A stretch of 64,000 bases of DNA from an uncultured Lactobacillus sp. (GCA_948500755.1 CAOOYH010000006.1:30152-94151), one strand, 5' to 3'. Shown: positions 34,402 to 44,056, counted from the first letter of the stretch. The notes: generated by a model from the sequence alone, not told the origin. Made by a program: numbers and translations.

Positions 34402-36459
34402 TTAATTGCCAAAAAGGCCTTTGATACTATTATACCATTCATTTAGTTTTTCCCCGGCTGAACCGATTCCTTTTTGCAATTTATTTCCTAAATCACCAGT
34501 CCAATCCGAATTTGAGCCATTTTGTTTAATCAATTGGCTAGGTGCTTGCTCACTAAATTTGGTCTGGGCAGTGTACGGCAAGATTCCTTCCATTTCTGCT
34601 TTATAAAGACGCGTAATTCCAGTTTCCGAAACTCCATGCATATAATGATCCTGATTAGTTCGGTCAAATCCTACCCACGTAGCCATGACAATATCTGGAG
34701 TATAACCAACAATCCACTGATCTTTTGTCCCAAAGCCATATGAATTAGGCACTTCTGTTGAACCGGTTTTTCCAGCAACACGAAAACCATTTGGTTGAGC
34801 AGACTGAGCAGTACCATTTTGAAAGACACCAAGCATCATGGTGGTCATTTCTTTGGCAGTATTAGCAGAAATGATTCGATGCGTGCCAGTATTATTGTTT
34901 TCGGCTAAAACCTTTCCGCTAGCATCCGTAATTTTAGTAATAAAGTATGAATTATTTGGCAAGTTTCCTTTATTAGCAAATGCGGAATAGGCACGTGCCA
35001 TTTGCAGTGGTGATACCCCACTAGAGAGACCACCTAAAGCTAAAGCAAGATTTTGATCATCTTTTGGCACTTTAATTCCAAAGTTTTCAACCGATTGTAC
35101 ACCCTTGTTGACGCCAATTTTATCAAGAAGCCAAACTGCTGGAACATTCTTACTTTGAGCTAAAGCTTGATACATTGGAATTTTATCAGAATACTGATTG
35201 TCAACATTGCGAGGTTCATAATTATTCTTGCCAAATTTTTGCAATTTGTTAGAAAGCTCAGAATCATAGTGATAGCCATTTTGAAGAGCTGGTGAATAAA
35301 CCGCCAATGGTTTGATAGAAGAACCAGGCTGACGCTTCATTTGCGTAGCTCGATTATAACCACGGAAAACATGCTTTCCTCGTCCTCCGATAACCGCTCT
35401 TACGGCCCCAGTGGTCGGATCCATGACTACACTTGCACCTTGAACTTGAGTACCATCAGTAGCTGATTGGGGGAAAAGCCAACTTTGCTCAAATTTATCT
35501 TGAAGTTGTCCTTGATAATTTTGATTCAAAGTAGTGTAAATCTTCAATCCGCGATTCATGACGTCTTCTTCTTTTAAACCATAACGATTAATTGCTTCGT
35601 CCACCACAGCATCAAAGAAATACGGATAACGATAACCATCTTTATTCTTAAAAGTATCATGTAATTCAAGTCCCGTCTGAGAAGCAGCCTTTGCTTCTTG
35701 CTGGGTAATTTTACCATTAGAAGCCATTAAGCTTAGAACTAGATTTCTTCTTGATAAAGCATTTGCCATGTGATCAATTGGATTATAGTAACTTGGGCTT
35801 CGCAAAATCCCTGCTAAAGTTGCTGCTTCACCTACCGTTACATCACTAGCATTTTTACCAAAATATTTGCGACTAGCGTCCTGCACGCCCCAAACACCAT
35901 TCCCAAAATAAGCATTATTGAGATACATGGTCAAAATGTCTTTTTTGGAATAAACATGATTGATTTCAATCGCAAAAAACAACTCTTCGAGTTTTCTTGA
36001 AAAAGTTTGTTGCTGTGTTAAAAGCGAGTTCTTAGCTAATTGCTGAGTTAAAGTAGACCCCCCACCGGTGATTTGACCATGATGAATAATCAAATTAACT
36101 CCGGCCCGAGCCATCCCTTTAATACTAAAACCGGGATTAGTCCAGAAAGTGCGGTCTTCTGTTGAAATAACCGCATTCCGAATATTAGGTGAAATTTTAT
36201 TATATTCTACAAATGATCCCTTTTGAGAATAGAGTGATCCAGCTTTTTTTCCCTTATAATCATAAATCGTAGTTGTTGTAGAAAGTGAAGCTTTCAAGTT
36301 TGAAATATTGGAAGTTTTCACTTTGATTGTATAATATGTACAGGTAAAAAGGACCAAGGTAAGCAGGATTAAAATAATCCAGCGTCCAATATAAAAGCGG
36401 TGGTCAAAACGGCGCCAAGCACCTTTTAAACCACTCTCTTTTGGCTTATTAGATTGCAT
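34402..36459 (-). CDS. Class A penicillin-binding protein (PBP1A/2A type)
   Basis: A 685-residue bifunctional peptidoglycan synthase. There is one membrane anchor (about 28-48). The glycosyltransferase domain (about 80-260) has the catalytic STEDRTFW and GGSTLTQQLAKN motifs. The transpeptidase domain (about 340-620) has SSIKP (Ser-Lys pair), the SKN triad and KTGST. The C-terminus lacks PASTA domains. It lies at the head of the group running to yhaM and is divergent from the pseudouridine synthase gene. Confidence 0.94.
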   Translation of the reverse strand: MQSNKPKESGLKGAWRRFDHRFYIGRWIILILLTLVLFTCTYYTIKVKTSNISNLKASLSTTTTIYDYKGKKAGSLYSQKGSFVEYNKISPNIRNAVISTEDRTFWTNPGFSIKGMARAGVNLIIHHGQITGGGSTLTQQLAKNSLLTQQQTFSRKLEELFFAIEINHVYSKKDILTMYLNNAYFGNGVWGVQDASRKYFGKNASDVTVGEAATLAGILRSPSYYNPIDHMANALSRRNLVLSLMASNGKITQQEAKAASQTGLELHDTFKNKDGYRYPYFFDAVVDEAINRYGLKEEDVMNRGLKIYTTLNQNYQGQLQDKFEQSWLFPQSATDGTQVQGASVVMDPTTGAVRAVIGGRGKHVFRGYNRATQMKRQPGSSIKPLAVYSPALQNGYHYDSELSNKLQKFGKNNYEPRNVDNQYSDKIPMYQALAQSKNVPAVWLLDKIGVNKGVQSVENFGIKVPKDDQNLALALGGLSSGVSPLQMARAYSAFANKGNLPNNSYFITKITDASGKVLAENNNTGTHRIISANTAKEMTTMMLGVFQNGTAQSAQPNGFRVAGKTGSTEVPNSYGFGTKDQWIVGYTPDIVMATWVGFDRTNQDHYMHGVSETGITRLYKAEMEGILPYTAQTKFSEQAPSQLIKQNGSNSDWTGDLGNKLQKGIGSAGEKLNEWYNSIKGLFGN

Positions 36460-36542
36460 AAATCTTCTCCTTTAAAAACACTTACGATTGTATCATATTT
36501 AGAAAGTATATCTTTTATTCAGATTAGATTTAAGAAATATTT

Positions 36543-37400
36543 ATGGCTTATAATTATACACTTATTTACCCAACCAATATCAACCCGATGTCAGTAAGCG
36601 AACTTTTACAAAAGTTGCTTATTCCGCGCAAATGGCGTCATTATTTAAGAAAAGAGCAAAATGTAAAAATTAATGGTGAATATCGCTACTTTAATCAATT
36701 GGTTTATCCAGGCGACAAAATTTCACTCAAGCTTGATTTTGTCGAATCGCAACAACAATCTTATCCTCCAAGTGGTCGTCTTCCAAAAATCGTCTACGAA
36801 GACGATGATTTGCTGGTCATTGATAAACCTAAAGGGCAAAAAACACATCCCAACCTATTTGAAACCGACACCGCCCTTAACGATTGCACCACTTATTTAA
36901 AACAAAGTCCCTACATTGTTCATCGACTTGATATGCTTACAGGTGGTTTGCTTTCAGTTGCTAAAAACCCAGCAGTTGTACCAATTTTAAATCGTGAATT
37001 GACAACCAAAATTTTTCATCGCGAATACATAGCAACAGTAGATAATGCTAATAAGTTAAAAGAAAAAGGCACAATCAATCTTCCAATTGGTCAAGATCCT
37101 AATGATCAAAGAAAACGCATGGTGCGTGCAGATGGTTTAAAATCAGTTACACATTATGAAGTTGTGCAGAAAAATTCTGATAATACGGCTCAAGTTAAAC
37201 TCGTTTTAGAAACTGGTCGAACTCATCAAATTCGAGTTCACTTGGCTGCACTTGGAACTCCTATTGTCGGAGATCCTTTATATAATCCAAATTTTAAAGA
37301 AGCTGAAGAATTGCAATTAAAAGCTTATCAAATGTCCCTAATCAAGCCCTACACTTTTGATCGCATTCAAATTTTTCTTGGGCAAAAAAATAAAGCCTAG
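36543..37400 (+). CDS. RluD-family RNA pseudouridine synthase
   Basis: A 285-residue pseudouridine synthase of the RluA/RluD family. The N-terminal S4-like part (about 12-62) precedes the catalytic domain with VHRLDMLTGGLL (catalytic Asp in HRLD, about 129) and the later LETGRTHQIRVHLAALG. Which rRNA or tRNA site it modifies cannot be told from sequence. Its TAG stop is inside the stem of the terminator that follows, which is unusual but harmless. Confidence 0.9.
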   Translation: MAYNYTLIYPTNINPMSVSELLQKLLIPRKWRHYLRKEQNVKINGEYRYFNQLVYPGDKISLKLDFVESQQQSYPPSGRLPKIVYEDDDLLVIDKPKGQKTHPNLFETDTALNDCTTYLKQSPYIVHRLDMLTGGLLSVAKNPAVVPILNRELTTKIFHREYIATVDNANKLKEKGTINLPIGQDPNDQRKRMVRADGLKSVTHYEVVQKNSDNTAQVKLVLETGRTHQIRVHLAALGTPIVGDPLYNPNFKEAEELQLKAYQMSLIKPYTFDRIQIFLGQKNKA

Positions 37401-37424
37401 CAAATTGCTAGACTTTATTTTTTA
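37388..37424. terminator. Bidirectional terminator overlapping the pseudouridine synthase stop
   Basis: AAATAAAG and CTAGC (37388-37401) pair with GCTAG and CTTTATTT (37407-37420) around a C/A mismatch. T tracts follow on both strands. It also ends fba on the minus strand. Confidence 0.83.
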
Positions 37425-37437
37425 TTAAATTAGAAGA

Positions 37438-38349
37438 TTATTCTTCGTTCAATGATGAACGGTCGAATGAAGCATCCTTGATTTCTTCATCGATAGTCTT
37501 AGTACCTAACCAAGCAATCATTTCCTTCATCTTGTCAGTGATTGCTTCAGTACCTGGCAATAACAACTTACGTGGGTCGTAACCCTTGTTTGCCTTATCT
37601 TCGTCCTTGCCTTCTTCGATGTACTTACGAGTAGCTTCTTGGAATGCTAATTGGAATTCAGTGTTAATGTTAACCTTTGAAATACCAAGTTGAATAGCCT
37701 TCTTAATTTGGTCTTCAGGAATACCTGAACCACCGTGAAGTACAAGTGGAGTTTCAGGAACAGCTTCTGCAATTTCCTTCAAACGGTCAAAGTTAAGACC
37801 CTTCCAGTCTGCTGGGTAAACACCGTGGATGTTACCAATACCACAAGCAAGCTTATCAACACCAGCTTCAACGAATGCCTTAGCGTCTTCAACAGAAGCT
37901 AATTCACCACCGCCTTGGTTTTCACCAATCTTACCGATTTCTGCTTCAACAGAAATACCACGTTCGTGAGCCAACTTGATGATTTCCTTAGTCTTAGCTA
38001 AGTTTTCTTCAGTTGGAAGTGCGTGGCCGTCAAACATAACTGATGAGTAACCAAGTGCAATACATTCCTTAGCTGATTCAAAGTCACCGTGGTCCAAGTT
38101 CAAGATAACTGGAACAGAAATGTTCATAGCATCCATTTGATCTTCAACCATGTCCTTAACGAACTTGTAACCACCCATGTACTTAGCAGCACCAGTTGAA
38201 ACTTGAATCAAAAGTGGAGTTCTAGTTTCTTCTGCTGCACGTAATTCTGCACGAGTCCATTCCAAGTTGTTAGTGTTGTATGCACCTACTGCGTAGTGGT
38301 GTTTACGAGCTTCTCTGAAGATTTCGTTACCGTTTACAAAATAAGCCAT
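37438..38349 (-). CDS. fba: Class II fructose-1,6-bisphosphate aldolase
   Basis: The zinc aldolase of glycolysis that splits fructose-1,6-bisphosphate. The 303-residue protein has the ligand motif LNLDHGDFES (His about 83), VEAEIG, GIGNIHGVYP and LHGGSGIP, with the phosphate site KVNINTEF. Codon use looks strongly biased, as for a highly expressed gene. It has its own strong promoter and an AGGAGGT ribosome site, and a terminator after it. Confidence 0.96.
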   Translation of the reverse strand: MAYFVNGNEIFREARKHHYAVGAYNTNNLEWTRAELRAAEETRTPLLIQVSTGAAKYMGGYKFVKDMVEDQMDAMNISVPVILNLDHGDFESAKECIALGYSSVMFDGHALPTEENLAKTKEIIKLAHERGISVEAEIGKIGENQGGGELASVEDAKAFVEAGVDKLACGIGNIHGVYPADWKGLNFDRLKEIAEAVPETPLVLHGGSGIPEDQIKKAIQLGISKVNINTEFQLAFQEATRKYIEEGKDEDKANKGYDPRKLLLPGTEAITDKMKEMIAWLGTKTIDEEIKDASFDRSSLNEE

Positions 38350-38380
38350 TAAAAATACCTCCTAAATATCTTACAGACAC

Positions 38381-38409
38381 ATTGTACCCTTTTAATAAGA
38401 AATGAACAA
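38381..38409 (-). promoter_or_regulatory. fba promoter
   Basis: On the minus strand TTGTTC (38404-38409) and TACAAT (38381-38386) are exactly 17 bp apart, about 31 bp before the ATG. Confidence 0.75.
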
Positions 38410-38455
38410 TCTTTTTAATTAATGTAAGCGCTATTTTTAGATATTTGCTTATAAA

Positions 38456-40141
38456 TTACATTTCTTCTGGAGCATTTACGCCTAAAAGTCTAAGTGCTTC
38501 AGTTAAAACGATAGAAGTTGCCTTAACTAATGCAAGACGAGCGCCAATTTTTTCATCTTTTGTCAAAATCTTCACATTTGCATAGTACTTATTAAACTTC
38601 TTAGCAAGATCTAATGAGTACTTAGCAATAACTGAAGGTTCAAACTTTTCTGCACTTCTTCTAATAATTCTTGGGAAGTCTGCGATGTCCTTAGCTACGG
38701 CAAATGCCCAATCATCATCTAAGGCAAAATCAGTATCTGATGGCTTTTCACCCATAGCAGCAGCTTTTCTCAGTACACTTTGTGCACGTGCATTAGTGTA
38801 TTGAACATAAGGACCAGTGTCTCCTTCAAAGCGAACCACTTCATTTAAGTCAAAATCAAAGTTATCAAGACGATCGTTCTTCAAATCGTGGAAAATAACT
38901 GCCCCAACACCAACATCATGAGCTACTTGATCTTGGTTAGCTAAATCTGGATTCTTTTCTTCAATTTGCTTCTTAGCAAGATTTACAGCGTCTTTTAATA
39001 CTTGATCCAAGAAGACAACGTTACCTTTTCTAGTTGAAAGTTTCTTACCGCCTTGGGTAATTAAGCCAAATGGTACATGGTGAATTTCATCTGACCAATC
39101 ATAGCTCATTTTCTTCAAAACAGTCTTCAATTCTACAAAGTGTTGAGCTTGTTCGTTACCTACAACGTAAAGCATCTTCACAAAGTCGTATTCCTTCATT
39201 CTCCATTCAGCCGCCGCTAAATCACGAGTCAAGTAAATTGAAGTACCATCAGACTTAACAATGATTGCTGGGTTTTCATCTTCACCCATATCTACAACTT
39301 GCGCACCGCGAGATTCGTAAAGAAGACCCTTGTCCTTTAATTCATCAATTACTGGTTGCATCTTATCATTAAAGAAAGCTTCACCATTATAAGAATCAAA
39401 AGTTACGCCCAATTCTTTATAAATGCGGTTGAAGTCAGCTAAGGAAACTTCACGGAACCATTTCCAAAGTTTAACAGCTTCTGGATCGCCATCTTCAAGC
39501 TTCTTAAACCAGTCACGACCTTCTTGGTCTAATTCTGGGTTTTCTTCAGCTTCCTTATGGAATCTTACGTAGTAGTGGAAAAGACTCATGATTGGATCTT
39601 TCTTAACGTCTTCTTCATTACCCCAGTGCTTATAAGCAGCAATCAACTTACCAAATTGAGTACCGTAGTCTCCCAAGTAATTAATCTTGATTGGAGTATA
39701 GCCAACTTTTTCCATAGTTTTAGCAATTGAGTTACCAATTACAGTTGAACGAAGGTGACCCATTGACATTGGCTTAGCGATGTTAGGACTAGACATATCA
39801 ATTGGCACATTGCCGTGACCTACTTCTTGGTCACCGTAGTGGTTATTTTGTGCTAAAACATCCTTCAAAGTTGAAGAAACAAGCTTTTCATGGTCAATGG
39901 CAAAGTTTACATAAGGACCAACTGCCTTAATGCTAGCAAAGTCATCACTTGAGATATTGTCGGTAATATTTTTAGCAATTTCAACTGGATTCTTGTGTAA
40001 TTCTTTAGCTAAAACAAAGCATGGAAATGCATAGTCACCCATTTTCGCATTCTTAGGACGTTCAATTAAAGCCGCAATTTTTTCTTTTGGCAAATCAACT
40101 TGACTTGAAATTAATTCAACAACTTCATTTTTAAAATCCAT
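38456..40141 (-). CDS. argS: Arginyl-tRNA synthetase
   Basis: A 561-residue class I ArgRS. The N-terminal Add1-like domain is about 1-105. The catalytic core has SPNIAKPMSMGHLRSTVIG with the HIGH-type GHLRS (about 128), and the C-terminal helical anticodon-binding domain has FEGDTGPYVQYTNARAQS. The KMSKS counterpart reads KKLSTRKGNV, normal for many bacteria. It has a T-box leader, so it responds to uncharged tRNA-Arg. Confidence 0.96.
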   Translation of the reverse strand: MDFKNEVVELISSQVDLPKEKIAALIERPKNAKMGDYAFPCFVLAKELHKNPVEIAKNITDNISSDDFASIKAVGPYVNFAIDHEKLVSSTLKDVLAQNNHYGDQEVGHGNVPIDMSSPNIAKPMSMGHLRSTVIGNSIAKTMEKVGYTPIKINYLGDYGTQFGKLIAAYKHWGNEEDVKKDPIMSLFHYYVRFHKEAEENPELDQEGRDWFKKLEDGDPEAVKLWKWFREVSLADFNRIYKELGVTFDSYNGEAFFNDKMQPVIDELKDKGLLYESRGAQVVDMGEDENPAIIVKSDGTSIYLTRDLAAAEWRMKEYDFVKMLYVVGNEQAQHFVELKTVLKKMSYDWSDEIHHVPFGLITQGGKKLSTRKGNVVFLDQVLKDAVNLAKKQIEEKNPDLANQDQVAHDVGVGAVIFHDLKNDRLDNFDFDLNEVVRFEGDTGPYVQYTNARAQSVLRKAAAMGEKPSDTDFALDDDWAFAVAKDIADFPRIIRRSAEKFEPSVIAKYSLDLAKKFNKYYANVKILTKDEKIGARLALVKATSIVLTEALRLLGVNAPEEM

Positions 40142-40363
40142 TTTTTACCCCTTTTCAATAAAAAAAGCCCCTTCCTACAACTTGTAGAAAGAGACGAGTT
40201 TAAACCCGCGGTACCACTCTCGTTGATACAAAGTATCCGCTTTATAATTATCAAACTTTTTTAACTAAACACGCCTTCATAAGCGCCCTTGCCTACCTTG
40301 CACCAAATATAGACTCGCTAAAAAGAGCTAACTTATTACTACTTTTAGTCAATTCTTAGCATG
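40142..40363 (-). promoter_or_regulatory. T-box riboswitch leader of argS
   Basis: The conserved core AGAGTGGTACCGCGGG is on the minus strand at 40205-40220, followed by a terminator hairpin (about 40168-40195, with G-U pairs) and a T tract (40160-40166) before the argS start. A TATAAT at 40365-40370 is the likely -10 box. The specifier codon was not assigned with confidence. Confidence 0.92.
40160..40195 (-). terminator. T-box terminator hairpin before argS
   Basis: A stem of about 13 bp including G-U pairs (40168-40180 with 40182-40195) followed by seven T on the minus strand. Confidence 0.8.
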
Positions 40364-40403
40364 ATTATAACAGGTATTACCAAACTTGGCTAATATTTTT
40401 GAA

Positions 40404-41066
40404 TTATTTGTCTTTAATGATTACTTTAGTGCCTGGTTGAGCATGTTCCATGAGCCAGCGTGAATCAGGAACGCTGAGTCTAATACAGCCATGTGAGCCT
40501 TGCGTTCTACCTAACTTCTTTGCTTCCTTTAAGTTGTAGTCTCCTAAAGCCATAGTTGGAACTGAGTGGAACAAGTAAACATTGGCATCCTCTGGATCCC
40601 AACTCACCCAATTATTGGCACCCTCATTTAAACCTTGGTTAAAAAAGCTTTCTCCCCGTCCTTCTTGAATACGATAAGTACCAGTAGGAGTGGCTGATTT
40701 ACCATGTTTATAAACTCCAGCAGTTGAAAGCATGGTATAAGCTACTTTGCCATTTTTCAAAACATAAACACGGTTGCCTTTAAGCGAAACACGCAAAACA
40801 ACTTTTTTTGGATCGCTAATATCCGGATACTTTTTCTTTTCACTGCGTGATTTCCAGCTACCGGCTTTTCTTAAATCTTTTGGATCCTTGTATGGACGTG
40901 CTAATTCAGCTTGAGATTTCATCTGTTTAGGTTTTGATTTTTTATGTTCTACTTTATTCTTTTGTGCTTGATTATCCTGTGTGGTACTGGAAGCAGGGGA
41001 ACAAACTTTTGCAAGTCCCACAATGCACAAAAGTCCCACTATTGTCGCAATAATATATTTTTTCAT
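40404..41066 (-). CDS. L,D-transpeptidase (YkuD domain), membrane-anchored
   Basis: A 220-residue YkuD-family enzyme, which forms 3-3 crosslinks or tethers proteins in the cell wall. One N-terminal hydrophobic segment (about 4-22) acts as a signal anchor. A charged Lys/Pro linker follows, then the catalytic domain (about 90-218) with the active-site motif GSHGCIRLS (Cys about 195). The VCS after the hydrophobic segment does not fit a normal lipobox. It is preceded and followed by short spacers and lies between argS and the hydrate dehydratase gene. Confidence 0.9.
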   Translation of the reverse strand: MKKYIIATIVGLLCIVGLAKVCSPASSTTQDNQAQKNKVEHKKSKPKQMKSQAELARPYKDPKDLRKAGSWKSRSEKKKYPDISDPKKVVLRVSLKGNRVYVLKNGKVAYTMLSTAGVYKHGKSATPTGTYRIQEGRGESFFNQGLNEGANNWVSWDPEDANVYLFHSVPTMALGDYNLKEAKKLGRTQGSHGCIRLSVPDSRWLMEHAQPGTKVIIKDK

Positions 41067-41129
41067 ATAAACATCTCTTCATTAGTTTTCAATCCTAAAT
41101 TTTAACAGTTAATCCTGTTCTTGGCTATC

Positions 41130-41155
41130 AAAAAAGACATGATTTACATCATGTC
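41130..41155 (-). terminator. Terminator after nnrD
   Basis: A perfect 8-bp stem GACATGAT/ATCATGTC with a 4-nt loop and a six-T tract on the minus strand, 9 bp past the stop. Confidence 0.85.
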
Positions 41156-41163
41156 ACAAAAAC

Positions 41164-42012
41164 TTAATTTAAGCTTGAATATTTCTTCATAATCTGCGGC
41201 AGTAATTTAGAAATCTGCGTTGGTTTCACCACATAATTAGTTTGATAAATCATATCCCCAGCCAGTGAATGAATATAAACAGCAGCTAAAATTGTCTCAA
41301 ATTTTGCTCCAAATTGCGCACAAAAACCGCCGATGATTCCGCTGAGTGTATCGCCGCTGCCACCAGTCGCCATCCCAGGATTACCAATTGGATTGACCAT
41401 CACTTCGCCATTTTCGCTATAAACATGCGTGTGGTTCGACTTTAAAACTAAGGTAATATTCTTTTTAGGACTGAGACTAGCCAAAGCCTCTTTATTAGCA
41501 GCGTCAGTTTGATAAGGAATCTTAATTTGGCTAACTCGCTGCCACTCCATCTGATGAGGTGTCATAATTATATGACCAGCATTTAGCGGTAAAAGACTAT
41601 GATCTTCACCGATTAGGTCAAGTGCACTAGCGTCGAGCACGATAATTTGCTTCTTATTAGTATTATTCTTTAACATTAAAAGAATCCGCTTAGCAAAATC
41701 ACTCATCCCTAACCCCGGACCACAAACTACCACGTCCATCTTTTTAATTAAATCTGCCAGCTTAGGATCACGATAGTCAATATACATGGATTCTGGATCA
41801 CGCGCATGAAGAGCAGTCAAATTGATTGAATGAGTCGCTGTTGCAATCAGACCTGCACCAGCATTCAAAGCTGCTTCAGTAGCCATAATAATGGCACCTC
41901 CGTAGTTTTCACTACCTCCAATCAATAGAATGCGACCATAATTTCCTTTATGTGAGTCGCTTTTTCTAACTGTAATTACCTGTTTTAAAACATCTTCAGA
42001 AATATCTGTCAT
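41164..42012 (-). CDS. nnrD: ADP-dependent NAD(P)H-hydrate dehydratase
   Basis: A 282-residue ribokinase-like protein that repairs hydrated NADH/NADPH. The signature GNPGMATGGSGDTLSGIIGG (about 205-224) is the glycine-rich ATP/ADP site, and the N-terminal KGNYGRILLIGGS is typical of the NnrD family. There is no fused epimerase domain. It starts 1 bp after the dacA stop, so the two are probably co-transcribed. Confidence 0.93.
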   Translation of the reverse strand: MTDISEDVLKQVITVRKSDSHKGNYGRILLIGGSENYGGAIIMATEAALNAGAGLIATATHSINLTALHARDPESMYIDYRDPKLADLIKKMDVVVCGPGLGMSDFAKRILLMLKNNTNKKQIIVLDASALDLIGEDHSLLPLNAGHIIMTPHQMEWQRVSQIKIPYQTDAANKEALASLSPKKNITLVLKSNHTHVYSENGEVMVNPIGNPGMATGGSGDTLSGIIGGFCAQFGAKFETILAAVYIHSLAGDMIYQTNYVVKPTQISKLLPQIMKKYSSLN

Positions 42013-42013
42013 T

Positions 42014-43306
42014 TTAATTTTCCCCTGTAATCCAGCGCCACACTTTTACAAACCAGTTTACTTCAGCTGTTGAGCTCATCGCTTGTGCCTTAACTGTCAT
42101 TTGCTTAGTATTTGAAATTGAAACCAGCTTTTCTTTACCAGATTTAAATTCATAGTAATTGGCAACTTGCCCCTTTTTAACAGGAGCCTCAATTGCATCA
42201 TATTTCAAACTAGCAGAAATTGACTTATTGTCTTTTGGATCCCACACAGTAACAGGAGAATCAATACCAATTTTTACACTTTGCTTATCTCCATTAATTA
42301 CCTTAGTTCTAGTGGCACCCGTAATAGCCTCCCCTGTTTTAAAAGTTACTGGAGTGTAGCTGTTATAAACATAGTTTATGAGCTTTTTGGTTTCAATAAA
42401 TCTTGAAGGATCAGTTCTATCTTGGTGACGCGCACCCATTACTACAGTGATGATTCGACCACCATTTTTAGAAACAGTTCCAATAAAACAAGCTCCAGCC
42501 TTATCAGTAGTTCCCGTCTTTAGACCATCAACTTGAAGATTGGAATCATATTGAGATAAACCTTTAAGCATCCAATTGAAATTATCCATCTTGGTGGTTT
42601 TATTTCCATCTTTAAAATCTTCATGGGCAAGCTTGGTAGTATTTAACACTTCTGGATAATCATTAATCAAGTGCATCCCAATAATCGCCATATCCTTTGC
42701 TGACAGGGTGTTTTCGATATTTTTAGAAACGCCTGGATAAGCATCAGCACCTACATTTCCATTAGGTAGACCGCAACTAGTGTAAATCTTGGCATCCTTA
42801 ATTCCCCATGACTTAACTTTGTCACGCATTTGATCTACAAATTCTTTTTGATTCCCTGCCACTGCATTAGCTAAACACATTGCTGCTCCGTTAGCTGACT
42901 CGATTAAAGTCGCTTCAAAAAGTTGTCTAATGGTATAAGTATGATTCTTTTGCAAAGGCACATTAGAGTATTCGCTATTATTAGCCACCTTTAAAATTGC
43001 ATCAGTAGGTTTGATAGTGGTATTCCAAGAAAGGCGTTTGTCTTTAATTGCTTCTAAAGTCAAATATATTGTAATTAGCTTTGTCATGGAAGCAATTGGT
43101 AAATCTTTATCTTCGTTTTTGGCATATAAAATTTGTCCAGTTTGGCTATCAACAGCAATTGCCGATTTAACATTTAAATTTAATTGGTTTTCACTATACT
43201 GACTCGCTAAAACAGGGGCACTAGTAAAAGCACTTCCAACTCCAACTAAAGAAATTGCCGCTACCAGGCTAATCAAAGTTTTCTTTATTCTGTTACGAAA
43301 AAACAT
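42014..43306 (-). CDS. dacA: D-alanyl-D-alanine carboxypeptidase (DacA type)
   Basis: A 430-residue low-molecular-weight PBP that trims pentapeptide stems. The signal peptide ends near VLASQ (about 35). The active-site triads are SMTK (about 69-72), SAN (in ESANGAA) and KTGTT. The C-terminal domain (about 290-400) and a terminal amphipathic helix (WFVKVWRWIT) fit membrane attachment. ATG 43306 is chosen since it gives a normal signal peptide; the frame extends 10 codons to a TTG that overlaps the ribosome site GGAG. No terminator separates it from nnrD. Confidence 0.93.
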   Translation of the reverse strand: MFFRNRIKKTLISLVAAISLVGVGSAFTSAPVLASQYSENQLNLNVKSAIAVDSQTGQILYAKNEDKDLPIASMTKLITIYLTLEAIKDKRLSWNTTIKPTDAILKVANNSEYSNVPLQKNHTYTIRQLFEATLIESANGAAMCLANAVAGNQKEFVDQMRDKVKSWGIKDAKIYTSCGLPNGNVGADAYPGVSKNIENTLSAKDMAIIGMHLINDYPEVLNTTKLAHEDFKDGNKTTKMDNFNWMLKGLSQYDSNLQVDGLKTGTTDKAGACFIGTVSKNGGRIITVVMGARHQDRTDPSRFIETKKLINYVYNSYTPVTFKTGEAITGATRTKVINGDKQSVKIGIDSPVTVWDPKDNKSISASLKYDAIEAPVKKGQVANYYEFKSGKEKLVSISNTKQMTVKAQAMSSTAEVNWFVKVWRWITGEN

Positions 43307-43417
43307 AAAATCGCTAAATTCTCCTTTTTTAGTCAATAGATTCTAAATTAAGTAATTTTATGCTTACATTTTACCAAATATTTGGTATGATAATTCAAGA
43401 GCTATCAAATTATTCTC

Positions 43418-43501
43418 GCCCCGATGGCGGAATTGGCAGACGCGCAGCGTTCAGGTCGCTGTTCAGGTAACTGAGTGAAAGTTCGAATCTTTTTCGGGGC
43501 A
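43418..43501 (+). tRNA. tRNA-Leu (CAG anticodon)
   Basis: An 84-nt cloverleaf with acceptor GCCCCGA/TCGGGGC and discriminator A, a long variable arm, and anticodon stem CAGCG/CGCTG with loop TTCAGGT, so anticodon CAG. The T-arm has GTTCGAATC. CCA is not encoded. A terminator follows. Confidence 0.95.
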
Positions 43502-43508
43502 TCATAAA

Positions 43509-43534
43509 AAACTGGTCGTCTGACCAGTTTTTTC
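43509..43534 (+). terminator. Terminator after tRNA-Leu
   Basis: A perfect 9-bp stem AAACTGGTC/GACCAGTTT with a 4-nt loop and a T tract. Confidence 0.88.
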
Positions 43535-43580
43535 TTTCTCACAAGTAGTATAATTTTAGTGAAAAAGTGAGGGATGAAAA

Positions 43581-43811
43581 ATGAAGAAACAACTAACTAA
43601 ATCACGGGATAAGATTGTTGCTGGTGTATTTGGCGGAATTGCCGATTATTTTGGCCTAGATAAAGCTTGGGTTAGAATTTTAGGTGCAGCCCTAATTATT
43701 TTTACGGGCTTCTTCCCAGGAGTCTTACTTTATATTGTAGCCGCAATCGTAATGCCGGATGCACCAACCCGTTCAAATACAATGGATGGTCATTATCGTA
43801 AAAAAGATTAG
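43581..43811 (+). CDS. PspC-domain membrane protein
   Basis: A 76-residue PspC-family protein. It opens with the charged KKQLTKSRDK stretch, then GVFGGIADYFGLDKAWVRILG, and one long hydrophobic helix (about 30-62). PspC proteins sense or signal membrane stress; this short form lacks a C-terminal output domain. A GTGAGGGATG ribosome site lies just before the ATG. Confidence 0.9.
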   Translation: MKKQLTKSRDKIVAGVFGGIADYFGLDKAWVRILGAALIIFTGFFPGVLLYIVAAIVMPDAPTRSNTMDGHYRKKD

Positions 43812-43908
43812 TTTTTTAAAGAATTTCAAAAAAATCCAAATTCTATGCTTCAGAGTTAAATTTTCATTATAAAATATACTTAGAATTTGAGTATAAGGGG
43901 TAATGGAA

Positions 43909-44049
43909 ATGAAAGCTGCTAGAATTTTTAAGAAAGTATTTCTAACTGTTGTAGCTATTTCAACTGTCGGTGCGACTCTCTTATGTAGCGAAACGCAAAC
44001 AGTTCAAGCTACAGGCTCAGAAAATATCAAAATTGAAAATTATAGATAA
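43909..44049 (+). CDS. Small secreted peptide, 46 residues
   Basis: A short gene with ATAAGGGG 8 bp upstream of ATG 43909 and a terminator 8 bp after the stop. The product has a basic N-terminus (KAARIFKK), a hydrophobic core (VFLTVVAISTVGATLL) and a likely cleavage site VQA|TG. The mature part would be only 12 residues, TGSENIKIENYR. I do not recognise it. It may be a peptide signal or a decayed remnant of a larger exported protein. An in-frame ATG at 43903 is too close to the ribosome site. Confidence 0.6.
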   Translation: MKAARIFKKVFLTVVAISTVGATLLCSETQTVQATGSENIKIENYR

Positions 44050-44056
44050 AGCAACA

